A stretch of 64,000 nucleotides of DNA from an uncultured Eubacteriales bacterium (GCA_934445035.1 CAKSDI010000004.1:124001-188000), one strand, 5' to 3'. Counted from the stretch's first letter, positions 51,088-61,400 are shown. Translations and numbers: made by a program. Notes: generated by a model not told the origin, from the letters alone.

Positions 51088-51116
51088 ATCTCTCTGCACT
51101 TTCGGTGCGGAGAGAT
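51088..51116 (+). other. Intercistronic hairpin between pstS and pstC
   Basis: ATCTCTCTGCAC pairs with GTGCGGAGAGAT (12 bp, one wobble) around a 5-base loop, with no T-tract. Such structures often stabilise the upstream part of the message, letting the binding protein be made in excess over the membrane subunits. Confidence 0.65.
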
Positions 51117-51140
51117 TCGGCGCAAACGGAGAAAATTTTT

Positions 51141-52004
51141 ATGACGGCTAAACTTTTAAATTTCAAAGAAACCGCTATGCGGATAGTGTTTGCTCTCACC
51201 GCCTGCGTTTCTATTCTTGCGGTTCTGCTTATATGCATTTTCCTATTTGCAAACGGAATTCCCACTGTGGGCAAGATCGGAGTAAAAGAATTTTTGTTAG
51301 GGATAGAGTGGAAGCCTTTGCAAAATCTTTTCGGAATTCTGCCTATGATAATCGGAAGCATATATGTTACAGCCGGAGCTATCGTAATAGGAGTTCCTAT
51401 AGGGCTTTTATGCGCGGTGTATCTTGCGAGATTTTGCCCGAAAAGCATATATAAGATACTTAAACCCGCAGTCGATCTGCTTGCGGGAATTCCGTCTATA
51501 GTTTACGGCTTTTTCGGACTTGTGGTAATAGTTCCTTTAATGCAGAATTTGTTCGGCGGAAGCGGAAAAAGCGTGCTCACGGCGTCTGTAATGCTTGGAA
51601 TTATGATACTGCCGACGATCATAAGCGTATCTGAAGCGGCTCTGCGTGCTGTTCCCGACAGCTATTATGAGGGAGCTTTGGCGCTCGGCGCCACGCACGA
51701 AAGAAGCACCTTTAAAGCGGTTTTGCCGGCGGCAAAATCGGGAATAACCGCAGGCGTGATATTAGGTATCGGAAGAGCGATAGGCGAGGCAATGGCTGTT
51801 AATATGGTGGCAGGCAACCAGGCGATAATTCCTAAAAGCATATTTGACGGAGTAAGAACTCTTACTTCAAATATAGTGCTTGAAATGGGTTATGCTACAG
51901 ATCTTCACCGCGAGGCGCTTATAGCAACATCGCTTGTGCTGTTTGTTTTCATTCTTATAATCAATCTTTTGTTTTCACTTGCAAAAAAGGAGAAGAAGAG
52001 ATGA
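51141..52004 (+). CDS. pstC: Phosphate ABC transporter permease PstC
   Basis: The 287-residue protein starts at ATG 51141 (GGAGA 8 bases upstream), not the earlier in-frame start at 51105 that would run through the leader. It has six membrane helices and the binding-protein-dependent transport motif in the EAALRAVPDSYYEGALALGATHERSTFKAVLPAAKSGI region (EAA loop, about residues 175-210). A family-typical AGIPSIVYGFFGL is also present. It forms the channel with PstA. The end overlaps pstA by 4 bases. Confidence 0.95.
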   Translation: MTAKLLNFKETAMRIVFALTACVSILAVLLICIFLFANGIPTVGKIGVKEFLLGIEWKPLQNLFGILPMIIGSIYVTAGAIVIGVPIGLLCAVYLARFCPKSIYKILKPAVDLLAGIPSIVYGFFGLVVIVPLMQNLFGGSGKSVLTASVMLGIMILPTIISVSEAALRAVPDSYYEGALALGATHERSTFKAVLPAAKSGITAGVILGIGRAIGEAMAVNMVAGNQAIIPKSIFDGVRTLTSNIVLEMGYATDLHREALIATSLVLFVFILIINLLFSLAKKEKKR

Positions 52005-52864
52005 ATAAAGCGAAGTTCTTGCAAAAATTTAAAACCTATTTAAAGCACCCCGGCTCGCTTGCGATGTTTCTTTTGACCTGGCTTGCGGGAATAATCACGA
52101 TCTCGGTCGTAGTATTCTTAGTGCTTTATATCCTTATAAAAGGAATTCCTAATTTAACGCCCTCGCTTTTTGCGTGGACTTACAACAGCGAAAATGTTTC
52201 TATGATGCCGGCTATTATAAACACGGTAATTATGACCTTGCTTTCTCTTGCGATAGCGGTGCCGATAGGAGTGTTTTCGGCGGTGTATTTAACAGAGTAT
52301 GCAAAAAGAGGAAATCCGTTTGTAAAAGTCGTGCGGGTAACGACGGAAACTCTTGCGGGTATTCCCTCTATAGTTTACGGTCTTGTAGGCTACCTGATAT
52401 TTGTTATAGCTATGAAGCTTCACCAATCTATGCTTTCGGGCGCTTTAACGCTTGCGATTATGATCCTGCCTACTCTTATGCGCACGACCGAGGAGGCGCT
52501 GATATCCGTTCCCGATTCATTCAGAGAGGGAAGCTTCGGGCTCGGAGCAGGAAGACTCAGAACCGTGTTTAAAGTGGTCCTGCCGTCGGCAGTGCCGGGA
52601 ATTTTATCGGGCATAATTCTTTCTATAGGAAGAATTGTAGGCGAAACTGCGGCGCTTATCTACACATCGGGCACCGTGGCAGGAATTCCGAAATCTCTTC
52701 TCGGCAGCGGAAGAACGCTTTCCGTTCATATGTACGCGCTGCTGAGTGAGGGACTTTATATGGATCAGGCTTATGCGACCGCCGTGGTTCTGCTTATTCT
52801 TGTGCTTCTTATCAATATTTTATCAGGTCTAGTTGCAAAAAAGGTCGCCGCGAAGAAGGGATAG
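52001..52864 (+). CDS. pstA: Phosphate ABC transporter permease PstA
   Basis: The 287-residue protein has six helices: a first near residues 19-45, then LAGIPSIVYGLVGYLIF and the EAA-type loop EEALISVPDSFREGSFGLGAGRLRTVFKVVLPSAVPGI in outline. The C-terminus ends with helices and a KKVAAKKG tail. It is PstC's partner in the membrane channel. RBS AAGGAG lies within the pstC end; overlap ATGA. pstB follows after 3 bases. Confidence 0.95.
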   Translation: MNKAKFLQKFKTYLKHPGSLAMFLLTWLAGIITISVVVFLVLYILIKGIPNLTPSLFAWTYNSENVSMMPAIINTVIMTLLSLAIAVPIGVFSAVYLTEYAKRGNPFVKVVRVTTETLAGIPSIVYGLVGYLIFVIAMKLHQSMLSGALTLAIMILPTLMRTTEEALISVPDSFREGSFGLGAGRLRTVFKVVLPSAVPGILSGIILSIGRIVGETAALIYTSGTVAGIPKSLLGSGRTLSVHMYALLSEGLYMDQAYATAVVLLILVLLINILSGLVAKKVAAKKG

Positions 52865-52867
52865 ATT

Positions 52868-53617
52868 ATGGATAAATTTACAGTTAAGGATCTAAACTTA
52901 TTTTACAATGATTTTCAGGCTCTTAAAAATATAAATTTAAATATGCCGTCAAATAAGATCACCGCGTTTATAGGGCCGTCGGGCTGCGGAAAATCGACGC
53001 TTCTTAAATCCTTAAACCGAATGAACGATCTTGTTGAGGGCTGTAGGATAGACGGCGAAATATGCCTCGACGGCGAGAATATTTACGGCGATATGGATGT
53101 GAATAACCTTAGGAAAAGAGTGGGAATGGTCTTTCAGAAGCCTAACCCTTTCCCGATGTCTATATACGATAACATAGCTTTCGGACCGAGAACTCACGGA
53201 ATAAGGTCTAAAGCGAATCTTGATGAGATCGTGGAAGAATCTTTAAGAGGTGCCGCTATCTGGGAAGAAACAAAGGATAAGCTTAAAAAAAGCGCGCTCG
53301 CGATGAGCGGAGGTCAGCAGCAAAGGCTGTGTATAGCAAGGGCGCTTGCGGTAAAGCCCGAAGTGCTTTTAATGGATGAGCCTACAAGCGCGCTTGATCC
53401 GATTTCCACTTCTAAAATAGAAGACCTTGCAATAGAGCTTAAAAAAAGCTATACTATAATTATGGTAACTCATAATATGCAGCAGGCGGTTAGGATCTCG
53501 GATAACACGGCGTTTTTCCTCTTAGGCGAAGTTATTGAATATTCCCAAACTGAAAAGATGTTCTCTAACCCTAAGGATAAGCGCACGGAAGATTATATTA
53601 CAGGCAGATTCGGATAG
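52868..53617 (+). CDS. pstB: Phosphate ABC transporter ATP-binding protein PstB
   Basis: The 249-residue ABC ATPase has Walker A GPSGCGKSTLLKSLNRMND (about residues 36-54), the Q-loop FQKPNPFPMSIYDNI, signature MSGGQQQRLCIARAL, Walker B LLMDEPTSALDP and the switch His in VTHNMQQAVR. LNRMND after Walker A and PNPFPMSI are PstB-specific. It powers phosphate import through PstCA. RBS is weak (AAGGGATAG), probably relying on coupling to pstA. Confidence 0.96.
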   Translation: MDKFTVKDLNLFYNDFQALKNINLNMPSNKITAFIGPSGCGKSTLLKSLNRMNDLVEGCRIDGEICLDGENIYGDMDVNNLRKRVGMVFQKPNPFPMSIYDNIAFGPRTHGIRSKANLDEIVEESLRGAAIWEETKDKLKKSALAMSGGQQQRLCIARALAVKPEVLLMDEPTSALDPISTSKIEDLAIELKKSYTIIMVTHNMQQAVRISDNTAFFLLGEVIEYSQTEKMFSNPKDKRTEDYITGRFG

Positions 53618-53627
53618 GCGGGATATT

Positions 53628-54269
53628 ATGAGAAATAAATTTGATAATCAGCTTGAAAAGCTCAATGTTGAGCTTATATATATGGGAGCCTTGTGTGAAG
53701 ACGCTATTTCGGCGTCTGTCAAAGCGCTTTTGGATCACGATAAAGGTCTTTTGGAAAAGGTCTTTGCGGCGGAAAGCGAAATAAATCAGAAAGAAAGGGA
53801 TATTGAAGCTATCTGTATGAAGCTTTTGCTGTCCCAGCAGCCGGTCGCAAGGGATCTTAGATATATCTCCTCGGCGCTTAAAATGATCTCCGATATGGAA
53901 AGAATAGGCGATCAGGCTTCCGATATAGCGGAGATAACCGAGTTTATAAAGGATAACGAAATAGTCGGAAAAGTTCATATCAAGGATATGGCGGAGGCGG
54001 CTATTAAAATGGTTACAAAGAGTGTGGACTCTTTTGTTAAAAAAGATCTTGAGCTTGCGCGCAGCGTAGCAAAAGACGACGATACGGTCGATAATCTCTT
54101 TTGCTGCGTTAAAGACGAGATAGTTAAGCTTATCACTTTAGACAGAGAAAACAGCGAGTACGGTATTGACCTATTGATGATAGCTAAATATCTCGAAAGA
54201 ATAGGCGATCACGCCGTGAATATTTCCGAGTGGGTCGAATATTCTCTCACAGGCACGCACTCAAAATAA
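53628..54269 (+). CDS. phoU: Phosphate signalling protein PhoU
   Basis: The 213-residue protein starts at ATG 53628, after GGCGGGAT; an earlier in-frame start lies inside pstB. It is all helical with two PhoU repeats: the first contains LEKVFAAESEINQKERDIEAICMKLL and PVARDLRYISSALKMISDMERIGDQA, the second LARSVAKDDDTVDN and MIAKYLERIGDHAVNISEW. PhoU links the Pst transporter to the sensor kinase and represses phosphate-starvation genes when phosphate is plentiful. It follows pstB and precedes the two-component genes. Confidence 0.95.
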   Translation: MRNKFDNQLEKLNVELIYMGALCEDAISASVKALLDHDKGLLEKVFAAESEINQKERDIEAICMKLLLSQQPVARDLRYISSALKMISDMERIGDQASDIAEITEFIKDNEIVGKVHIKDMAEAAIKMVTKSVDSFVKKDLELARSVAKDDDTVDNLFCCVKDEIVKLITLDRENSEYGIDLLMIAKYLERIGDHAVNISEWVEYSLTGTHSK

Positions 54270-54284
54270 AAAAAGGGGTAAATT

Positions 54285-54944
54285 ATGATCTATTTGCTTG
54301 AGGATGACGAAAATATAAGAAAATTTGTTATCTATGCTTTAAAACAGACGGGATTTGAAGCGGAGGGCTTCGGTCTGCCGTCGGAGCTGTATGCGGCGCT
54401 GAAGGAGAATAAGCCGGAGCTCATACTTCTTGATATTATGCTTCCTGAGGAAGACGGAATATCGGTGCTTAAAAAGCTTAAAAGCGATGTAACGGTTTCT
54501 GATACGCCGGTGGTTATGCTTACTGCGAAATCAAGCGAATTCGATAAGGTGACCGGTCTTGACTCGGGCGCCGATGATTATATAACAAAGCCTTTCGGCA
54601 CAATGGAGCTTATTTCAAGAATAAAAGCCATTTTGCGCAGAACTAAGAAAAACGAAGAGGAATACACTTCGGGCGACCTTTATTTAAACCCCAAAAAACA
54701 CATTATAAAGGTAAAAGGCGAAGATATCTCTTTAACCTTAAAGGAATTCGAAATTCTCTGCGCACTCTTTAAAAACAGGGGAACGGTGCTTACCCGCGAC
54801 AGACTTCTTGAGGATATCTGGGGGTATGATTACGACGGGGAAAGCAGAACGGTCGATGTGCATATCAAAACCTTAAGGACAAAGCTTAAAGACAGCGGAG
54901 ATATTATTGAAACGGTCAGAGGAATAGGCTATAAAATCGCGTGA
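54285..54944 (+). CDS. phoP: OmpR/PhoB-family response regulator
   Basis: The 219-residue protein has a receiver domain with the acidic pair (EDDE, residues 6-9), phospho-acceptor Asp50 in LLDIMLPEEDG, and the conserved Thr/Lys in MLTAKS and YITKPFG. A winged-helix DNA-binding domain covers about 130-219 (LTLKEFEILCALFKNRGTVLTRD, ESRTVDVHIKTLR). Next to phoU and a kinase, it is most likely the PhoB/PhoP regulator of the phosphate regulon. RBS AAAAGGGG lies 15 bases after phoU. The exact name is by context. Confidence 0.88.
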   Translation: MIYLLEDDENIRKFVIYALKQTGFEAEGFGLPSELYAALKENKPELILLDIMLPEEDGISVLKKLKSDVTVSDTPVVMLTAKSSEFDKVTGLDSGADDYITKPFGTMELISRIKAILRRTKKNEEEYTSGDLYLNPKKHIIKVKGEDISLTLKEFEILCALFKNRGTVLTRDRLLEDIWGYDYDGESRTVDVHIKTLRTKLKDSGDIIETVRGIGYKIA

Positions 54945-54957
54945 GGGGAAATGAAAT

Positions 54958-56604
54958 ATGACTAAAAAGATCAACAGAGGAATTTTGATATCATCTGTGA
55001 TAACGCTTATAGCAAGCCTGTTTTTCTTTGTGGGCGTTCAATATCAGATGTATGACGACAGCTTAAAGGACTCTTTAAGGAGCGAGGCTTACATAGTAAG
55101 CAAATTTTCCGATGAGAGCGATCTAAAGTATTATTCCGACGCGGATGAGAGAATAACGCTCATTTCTTCCGACGGTAAAGTTATATACGATAACAAAGCC
55201 ATTGCCTCTTCAATGGCAAATCATCTTGACAGAAAAGAAGTTAAAGACGCTCTTAAAAACGGCGAGGGTTATGCGATAAGGCGCTCGGAAACATTGGGCG
55301 TTAAGACCTGCTACTTTGCCTTAAAGCTTGATAACGGAAATGTTTTAAGAGTTTCAAACGACGCTTTGACGGTGCTTGCAGTCGTTACGGGATTATTGCC
55401 CGCTATCTGTGCGATAGCAGTTATGGTGGTCATTTTGGCGGCGGTGCTTGCAGGAATAATCTCTAAAAAGATAGTTAAGCCGATAAATAATATCGATCTT
55501 GACAGTCCCGAAATAGATTCTTCTTATGAAGAATTATCGCCTTTTATCTTAAAGATAAACGATCAGAACAGAAGAATAAGAAAACAGATAGCCCAGCTTA
55601 AAAGAAGCAGGCTTGAATTTGATACCATTGCCGAGAATATGGATGAGGGACTCTGCCTTACCGATATTGAAGGCAACATTATAATGCATAATTCGGGCTT
55701 TAATAAGATATTCGGCGAATTAGGCGATATTGACGGAACGAATATTTTAACTGTCTGCCGAGATGAAAGCTTCAGAACGATTTTAGAAAGCATAAAGAAC
55801 AACAAAAAAGGCGAAAATATGCTGGTTTTAAACGGCAAGAATTATGAAATTACCGCCAACCCCGTGTTTGATGAAAATTCTAAGCCCTGCGGAGCGGCAG
55901 TGCTTGCCGTGGATATCACGGAAAAAGAAAAAAGGGAAAAACTGCGCAGGGAATTCACAGCGAATGTATCTCACGAGCTTAAAACTCCTCTTACAGCAAT
56001 AATCGGAATTTCCGATATGCTTAAAAACGGAATGGTTGAGAGCAAGGATATAAAAGGCTTTGCAAATGATATAAATTCCGAAGCGGTAAGACTTATATCG
56101 TTAGTCAACGATATAATCAAGCTTTCCGAGCTTGATGAGGGAAAGGATTCGGAGGAAGAAAAGGAAACGACTGATCTTTTCGAGGTTTCTAAAGAGGTAA
56201 TAAAAAGTCTTAAAACAGTTGCGGATAAGAGCAATATATCTCTGAACTTAAGCGGTGAAAGCGCCGAAATTAAGGGCGGAAAATCGCTGTGCTTTGAAAT
56301 GATATTCAATCTTTGCGATAATGCGGTGAAATATAATAAGGAAAACGGTAGCGTGAATATCACCGTCGGGAAAGACGGGGACGCGCCTTTTGTATCGGTC
56401 AAAGACACGGGAATAGGTATTCCCGAAGGTCAGTACGACAGGATATTCGAAAGGTTTTACAGGGTGGATAAAAGCCGGTCGAAATCGACCGGCGGAACAG
56501 GACTCGGACTTTCCATTGTTAAGCATATAGCTTTAAGCTTGGGCGGAAAAATCGAAGTAAAGTCAAAGCTTAACGAGGGAACGGAAATTAAAATAACATT
56601 TTAA
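54958..56604 (+). CDS. phoR: Sensor histidine kinase, PhoR type
   Basis: The 548-residue membrane kinase has one helix near residues 8-28 and another near 141-166, enclosing a small extracytoplasmic sensor. A PAS domain (about 215-325; FDTIAENMDEGLCLTDIEGNI) follows, then HisKA with His339 in SHELKTPLTAI, and a HATPase domain with N box LCDNAVKYN, DTGIGIP and GGTGLGLSIVKHI. It would phosphorylate the preceding response regulator under phosphate limitation. Its 3' end overlaps the minus-strand oxidoreductase gene by 4 bases, with no terminator seen between them. Confidence 0.88.
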   Translation: MTKKINRGILISSVITLIASLFFFVGVQYQMYDDSLKDSLRSEAYIVSKFSDESDLKYYSDADERITLISSDGKVIYDNKAIASSMANHLDRKEVKDALKNGEGYAIRRSETLGVKTCYFALKLDNGNVLRVSNDALTVLAVVTGLLPAICAIAVMVVILAAVLAGIISKKIVKPINNIDLDSPEIDSSYEELSPFILKINDQNRRIRKQIAQLKRSRLEFDTIAENMDEGLCLTDIEGNIIMHNSGFNKIFGELGDIDGTNILTVCRDESFRTILESIKNNKKGENMLVLNGKNYEITANPVFDENSKPCGAAVLAVDITEKEKREKLRREFTANVSHELKTPLTAIIGISDMLKNGMVESKDIKGFANDINSEAVRLISLVNDIIKLSELDEGKDSEEEKETTDLFEVSKEVIKSLKTVADKSNISLNLSGESAEIKGGKSLCFEMIFNLCDNAVKYNKENGSVNITVGKDGDAPFVSVKDTGIGIPEGQYDRIFERFYRVDKSRSKSTGGTGLGLSIVKHIALSLGGKIEVKSKLNEGTEIKITF

Positions 56605-57572
56605 GTCATTGTTGATAATTTGTAATCAAACGCGGCTTCCTTTACAGAATAGAATTCTTTTCCCGAAACGGTGAATTCTTTCATTTTGCAAAGCACTGTG
56701 CCGATTGCTATTTCTTCATCTGAAAATCTTGCTGATTTAAAGGGATTTTCATATAGGATATTCCCCTCGGCGGTTAAACTCGAAAGAGAAAAACCGTCGA
56801 GGTTTTCATTTTGCCCGCTTGAATTTCTCTTTATATCAAAGGTTACGGGAATATTTCCTTTTAAATAAGTGCAGGAATTATCGATTATCTCGCCCTTTGT
56901 GCCGCGGATCATTATTTGCGAGCGGCGGATATCGGAAAAATACTGTTCATAGGAAAAATCATAAATTGCTGTTTTATTTTTAAACTGATATATCCTTATC
57001 TTTTCTTCTGAATTAACTATTTGCGGAGTTCTTAGTTTCCCATTCCTGCCGTTGTACCTTGAAACGGTATCGCAAAGCGAGAATGACTTTATTTCGGGAA
57101 TTTCAAAGCCTGTGTTTAGAAAAAAGCGGATAAGACTTACCGCGTGATAATCGTGGCAGCAGGATAATTTGACCTGTGTGATATCCCCTAATATTCCGCT
57201 TTCGATAATTTTTTTAAGCGCCTGATTTTTCGGCATAAAATGAAACTGCTCGGATACTTGAATTCTTCCGCTTAAGCTTTTATCGGAAACCGGCGTTTCC
57301 GTGAGCACCGGGATATCTTTATCCGAAAGAATTTTTAGCATTTCAGAGATTTGATCTTTACTCACACACGAAACCGCAAAATCAAAATCCAAATTTAAAA
57401 GCTCTTCTAAAGACTCTGTTATCTTAACATTATATTTCCTTTGAAATTCTTCTCTTTTTTGCTCGTTTCTGATATAAATTCCGCTTACTTCGAATTTTTC
57501 GGGCATAAGAGCGGCAATTCTTAAATAAAATTCGCTTCTCCAGCCTGCTCCTATCACTGCGTACCTTATCAT
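56601..57572 (-). CDS. Gfo/Idh/MocA-family oxidoreductase-like protein, catalytic Lys replaced
   Basis: The 323-residue protein starts with a Rossmann fingerprint (YAVIGAGWRSEFYLRIAALMP) and has a Gfo/Idh/MocA fold with the C-terminal beta-sheet domain typical of the family. The usual EKP motif, whose Lys is catalytic, reads ETP here (about residues 92-94), so the enzyme may be inactive, use another residue, or bind NAD(H) as a sensor. The gene follows the AraC gene by 3 bases on the same strand, so they share a transcript. It lies opposite the DUF5107 gene. A sugar or sugar-acid substrate is likely but unknown. Confidence 0.78.
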   Translation of the reverse strand: MIRYAVIGAGWRSEFYLRIAALMPEKFEVSGIYIRNEQKREEFQRKYNVKITESLEELLNLDFDFAVSCVSKDQISEMLKILSDKDIPVLTETPVSDKSLSGRIQVSEQFHFMPKNQALKKIIESGILGDITQVKLSCCHDYHAVSLIRFFLNTGFEIPEIKSFSLCDTVSRYNGRNGKLRTPQIVNSEEKIRIYQFKNKTAIYDFSYEQYFSDIRRSQIMIRGTKGEIIDNSCTYLKGNIPVTFDIKRNSSGQNENLDGFSLSSLTAEGNILYENPFKSARFSDEEIAIGTVLCKMKEFTVSGKEFYSVKEAAFDYKLSTMT

Positions 57573-57575
57573 AAA

Positions 57576-58370
57576 CTATCCCTCCAGATATTTTCTTGCA
57601 AATTGTTCCCTGTATTTCCCGGGTGAGATTCCTGTGGCTTTTTTAAAGGTATCGTTTAAATATTGCTGGCAGTTAAATCCGCATCGCTCGGCAATCTCGG
57701 TTATGGGTATATCATTATCAAAAAGCATTTCTTTGGCGTTCGTTATTCGCACCTCTGTTAAATATGCATGGGGCGAAAGCCCGTATGCGGCGGTGAAAAG
57801 ATAGCGAAACCGCGATTCGCTTAAATTCACGCTTTTAGCAATATCCTCGGTCGAAATATGATAAATATAATTCTTTTCTATATATTTTTTTGCGCTGTGC
57901 ATAAGGCCGTAATTAAAATTTACTCCTATTTTGCTTTGTTTTGAATCCTTTATTAACAGGCTGATAAGCGATAAAATCTTGCTGTGGAGCAATAAAATAT
58001 CCTTATTTTCCTTTTCGTTTATTACAATGATTTCGTGCATAAGCTCTTTTATTCCGCTTTTATGCACGGCGTCAAAAAAAGAGGGAAGAGAATCAAGTGT
58101 TTCTGATAATTTGCCCTTTGCCTCGAATTTTAAAAAAGCGGTTTTAAAAGGGAGCAGGCTGTGCCGCTTATCTCCGGGCTTTGCAACAATCACACGATCT
58201 GACTTTACGGCAATTTCCTCGCCGTTTAAATAAGAAAACTTCCCCGATTCCAAAAAATACTCTATCTCATAGCATTTTGAAATTCTTTCTTTGGAAATTT
58301 TGAGCTCTCCGAATTCGGAGCAATCAAAATATCCGCAGGTGATATTTTCAGGTAAAATAAATTCGCTCAT
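57576..58370 (-). CDS. AraC-family transcriptional regulator
   Basis: The 264-residue protein starts at ATG 58370 (GAGG 6 bases upstream). It has an N-terminal cupin-like sensor (about 1-130; YEIEYFLESGKFSYLNGEEIAVKSDRVIVAKPGDKRH in outline) and two helix-turn-helix motifs at the C-terminus (about 160-260; DIAKSVNLSESRFRYLFTAAYGLSPHAYLTEVRI and ITEIAERCGFNCQQYLNDTFKKATGISPGKYR in outline). It probably controls the divergent DUF5107 gene: the intergenic DNA holds two AATCGGATTT repeats. The co-transcribed neighbour is the Gfo/Idh-like gene. Confidence 0.88.
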   Translation of the reverse strand: MSEFILPENITCGYFDCSEFGELKISKERISKCYEIEYFLESGKFSYLNGEEIAVKSDRVIVAKPGDKRHSLLPFKTAFLKFEAKGKLSETLDSLPSFFDAVHKSGIKELMHEIIVINEKENKDILLLHSKILSLISLLIKDSKQSKIGVNFNYGLMHSAKKYIEKNYIYHISTEDIAKSVNLSESRFRYLFTAAYGLSPHAYLTEVRITNAKEMLFDNDIPITEIAERCGFNCQQYLNDTFKKATGISPGKYREQFARKYLEG

Positions 58371-58380
58371 TTTAAACCTC

Positions 58381-58410
58381 AATCGGATTTCTTAAAAAAT
58401 AATCGGATTT
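58381..58410 (+). promoter_or_regulatory. Direct repeats AATCGGATTT, candidate AraC operator
   Basis: Two identical 10-base copies start at 58381 and 58401, a 20-base (two-turn) spacing, between the divergent AraC and DUF5107-TPR genes. AraC proteins typically bind such direct repeats. No strong -10/-35 pair was found for the DUF5107 gene. Confidence 0.55.
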
Positions 58411-58474
58411 TATATATACAAACCTCTAAAATCATAATACACTTAAAGCATAAAAAAGTAAAGGATAAATTTTT

Positions 58475-61400
58475 ATGGAAAGTGTTAAATGTGAAATAAA
58501 AAAGCTTGTTATTCCCACCTATCCCGAGCCCGCGGCGGAAGAAATGCCGATGTTTGCGGAAAACCGCGTTCATCAGCGCACGAGCGGAAGACCTTATCCT
58601 AATAAGGTCGTGCTTGAGGTAAACCGCAAAGAGAAAATAGACCGCGAATACACCGTGGTGGTTTTAGAAAACGAATATCTTAAAATAGAAATTCTTCCCG
58701 AGATCGGCGGAAGAATATATTCTGCTCTCGATAAAACCACCGGGTATGACTTTTTTTATAAACAGCACGTTATAAAGCCTGCTTTGATCGGAGTGTTAGG
58801 CTCCTGGATATCGGGCGGAGTTGAATTCAACTGGCCTTTTCATCACAGAGCGTCAGGCTTTATGCCCTGCGATTTTTATACAGAAATTTTGCCCGACGGC
58901 AGCGCCGTATGCCATTTATCCGAGCACGATCCTATCGACAGGATGAAAGGAATGGTAAGCATAATCCTTTCTCCCTCCGAAAAGCGATTTGAAACAAGGA
59001 TGAGATTATATAACCGCACCGACAGCACCCACTCATTCCTCTGGTGGGAGAATGCAGCGGTGCCTGTGCACGAAAAATATCAGATATTCTTTCCGCAGGA
59101 TGTAAGCTATGTTAATTTCCATTATCTGAAATCAAGGATAAGTTATCCGGTAGCCGGCGACGGCGTTTTTAACGGCATACCTATGAAAGAGCCGAGAGAT
59201 ATCTCCTATCATAAAAACACTCATCCTGCGACAAGCTACTTTGCCGCCGCTTCGGATTACGATTTCTTCGGGGGATACGATCACGAAAAGCAGTGCGGAG
59301 TAGTCCATATAGGCGATCATCATTTATCGCCCGGCAAGAAGATGTTTACCTGGGGTTACTGCCAGCTTGCAAAATCGTGGGAAAACGCGCTTACCGATAC
59401 TGACGGACAGTATGCCGAGCTTATGGCAGGCTCCTATTCCGATAACCAGCCTAATTTTTCCTGGCTTGAGCCTTATGAAACCAAAGAATTTTCGCAGTAT
59501 TGGTATCCTATTTCCAAAATCGGCACGCCCACTTTTGCAAATTTAGATATTGCTTTTAAAATCGACAGGGAAAACGGCAGAGTGCTTATCCAGCCGACAA
59601 GGCGCTTTGAAAACGCGGTCGTTTCGGTAAAAAGAAATGATAAGGTTTTATTTGAAAGCGTTTGCAATTTAAGCCCCGAAAAATGCTCGGAGTTTAAAAT
59701 TGATGATATGTCCGAAATGCTCACGGTAAGCGTAACGGCGGAAGATGAAATTATAGGAACTTACACCGAGAAGAAATTCGATAAATTCAATATGCCCGAG
59801 GTCATTTCCGATATGCCTGAGGCAAAAAGTATGAACAGCGCGCAGGAATTATATCTTGCAGGAGTTCACACCGCGCAGTACCGCGATCCGAAAGTCGAGC
59901 CCGACGCTTATTTCAAAGAGGCTTTAAAGAGGGATATCAATCATATCCCCTCGCTTATAGAAATGGCGAAATATGAATATTCTCGCTATGATTTTGAAAG
60001 CGCTAAAAAATATGCAAAAAGGGCTATAGATAATATAACTTTATTTAACGAGCGCGTTAAAAGCGGAGAAGTCTATTATATTTACGCACTTATTCTGGAA
60101 GCGTTAGGCGATCGTAAGCAGGCATATGATTATTATTATAAATCCGCCTGGGCGGCAGACTGCGTTTTAAAAGCTATGACAAGGATAGCTTTCCTCGATA
60201 TAAAAAACAAAGATTATAAAGCCGCAATAAAGCACGCAAACACCGCTCTTGATTACGGCAGAAACGATAACTTAGCGCTTTTTGCCAAGGTTACGGCAAT
60301 GCGCAAATTAAAGCTCGATACATCTGAAGAAATATCGGGTCAGCTTAAAAAAGACAGGCTTGACCATTATATGAGGTACCTATCTGATTCTAATGATTTT
60401 TACGATATTTTAGAGTCAAACCCGTTTGAAACGGTTATGGATATCGTAACCGATCAGGACTCCTGCGGACTATACGCAGAAAATATCAAACTTTTAGAGG
60501 ATCTTATCAGCCATAGGCCCGAAACAAAGCAGCCGATGCTTTATTATGCTTTAGGATATTATAAATATCTCTGCGGTCTAAGCGGAGCGGAAGATTATAA
60601 AACAGGCGATAAATGTGAAGTTTTATCTACTTTCCCGCAAAGAAAAGAAGAAATGTGCATTTTAAATGATGTTATATCCAAAACAGGCAGCGAGAAAGCA
60701 AAAATGCTGTTAGGCTGTCTTCTTTATAACAAAAGGCATTATGAGAAGGCGGCAAAATTATGGGAGGATTGCTCGGATTATATATCGTTAAGAAACAGAG
60801 CGGTTGCTTATTTCAGCCATTTAAACCGTGAAAAAGAAGCTCTGCCGCTTATGAAAAAAGCGATAGAGCAAAATAGTTCAAGCGAACAGCTTGTTTATGA
60901 AACAGTGGTTTTAATGGATAAATTATCCGTTTCGGCTAAAGAAAAAATAGATTTCCTAAAATCCCATAAAATCACTCGTGACGACTGCATAACAGAGCTT
61001 GCGAAAGCCTATAATCAGAATTTCGAGCCCGAAAAAGCAATCGAAACTTTGCTTAGCCACAATTTTGTTCCCTGCGAGGGCGGAGAGCACGCGATAGCAG
61101 ATCAGTATTTAAACGCATTCATGGCTATTGGAAGAAAAGAGCTTGATTGCACGAATACCGAAAAAGCGCTTGAAGCGTTTAGAAAAGGTCAAATTTTGCC
61201 GCAGTCATTAGGAGCGGGGCTTTGGAATCACTGCAAATTAGTGCCGCTTAAATATTTTGAGGCGGTTTGCCTTGAAAAAACAGGGAAGACCGATGAGGCA
61301 AAAGAAATTTTCAGATATATTGCAGAAATTGAAATAGAATATTTCAGCAATATGCACTTAAAAGAATTGCCGTATTTCCAGGCTTGCGCTTTTGAGCATT

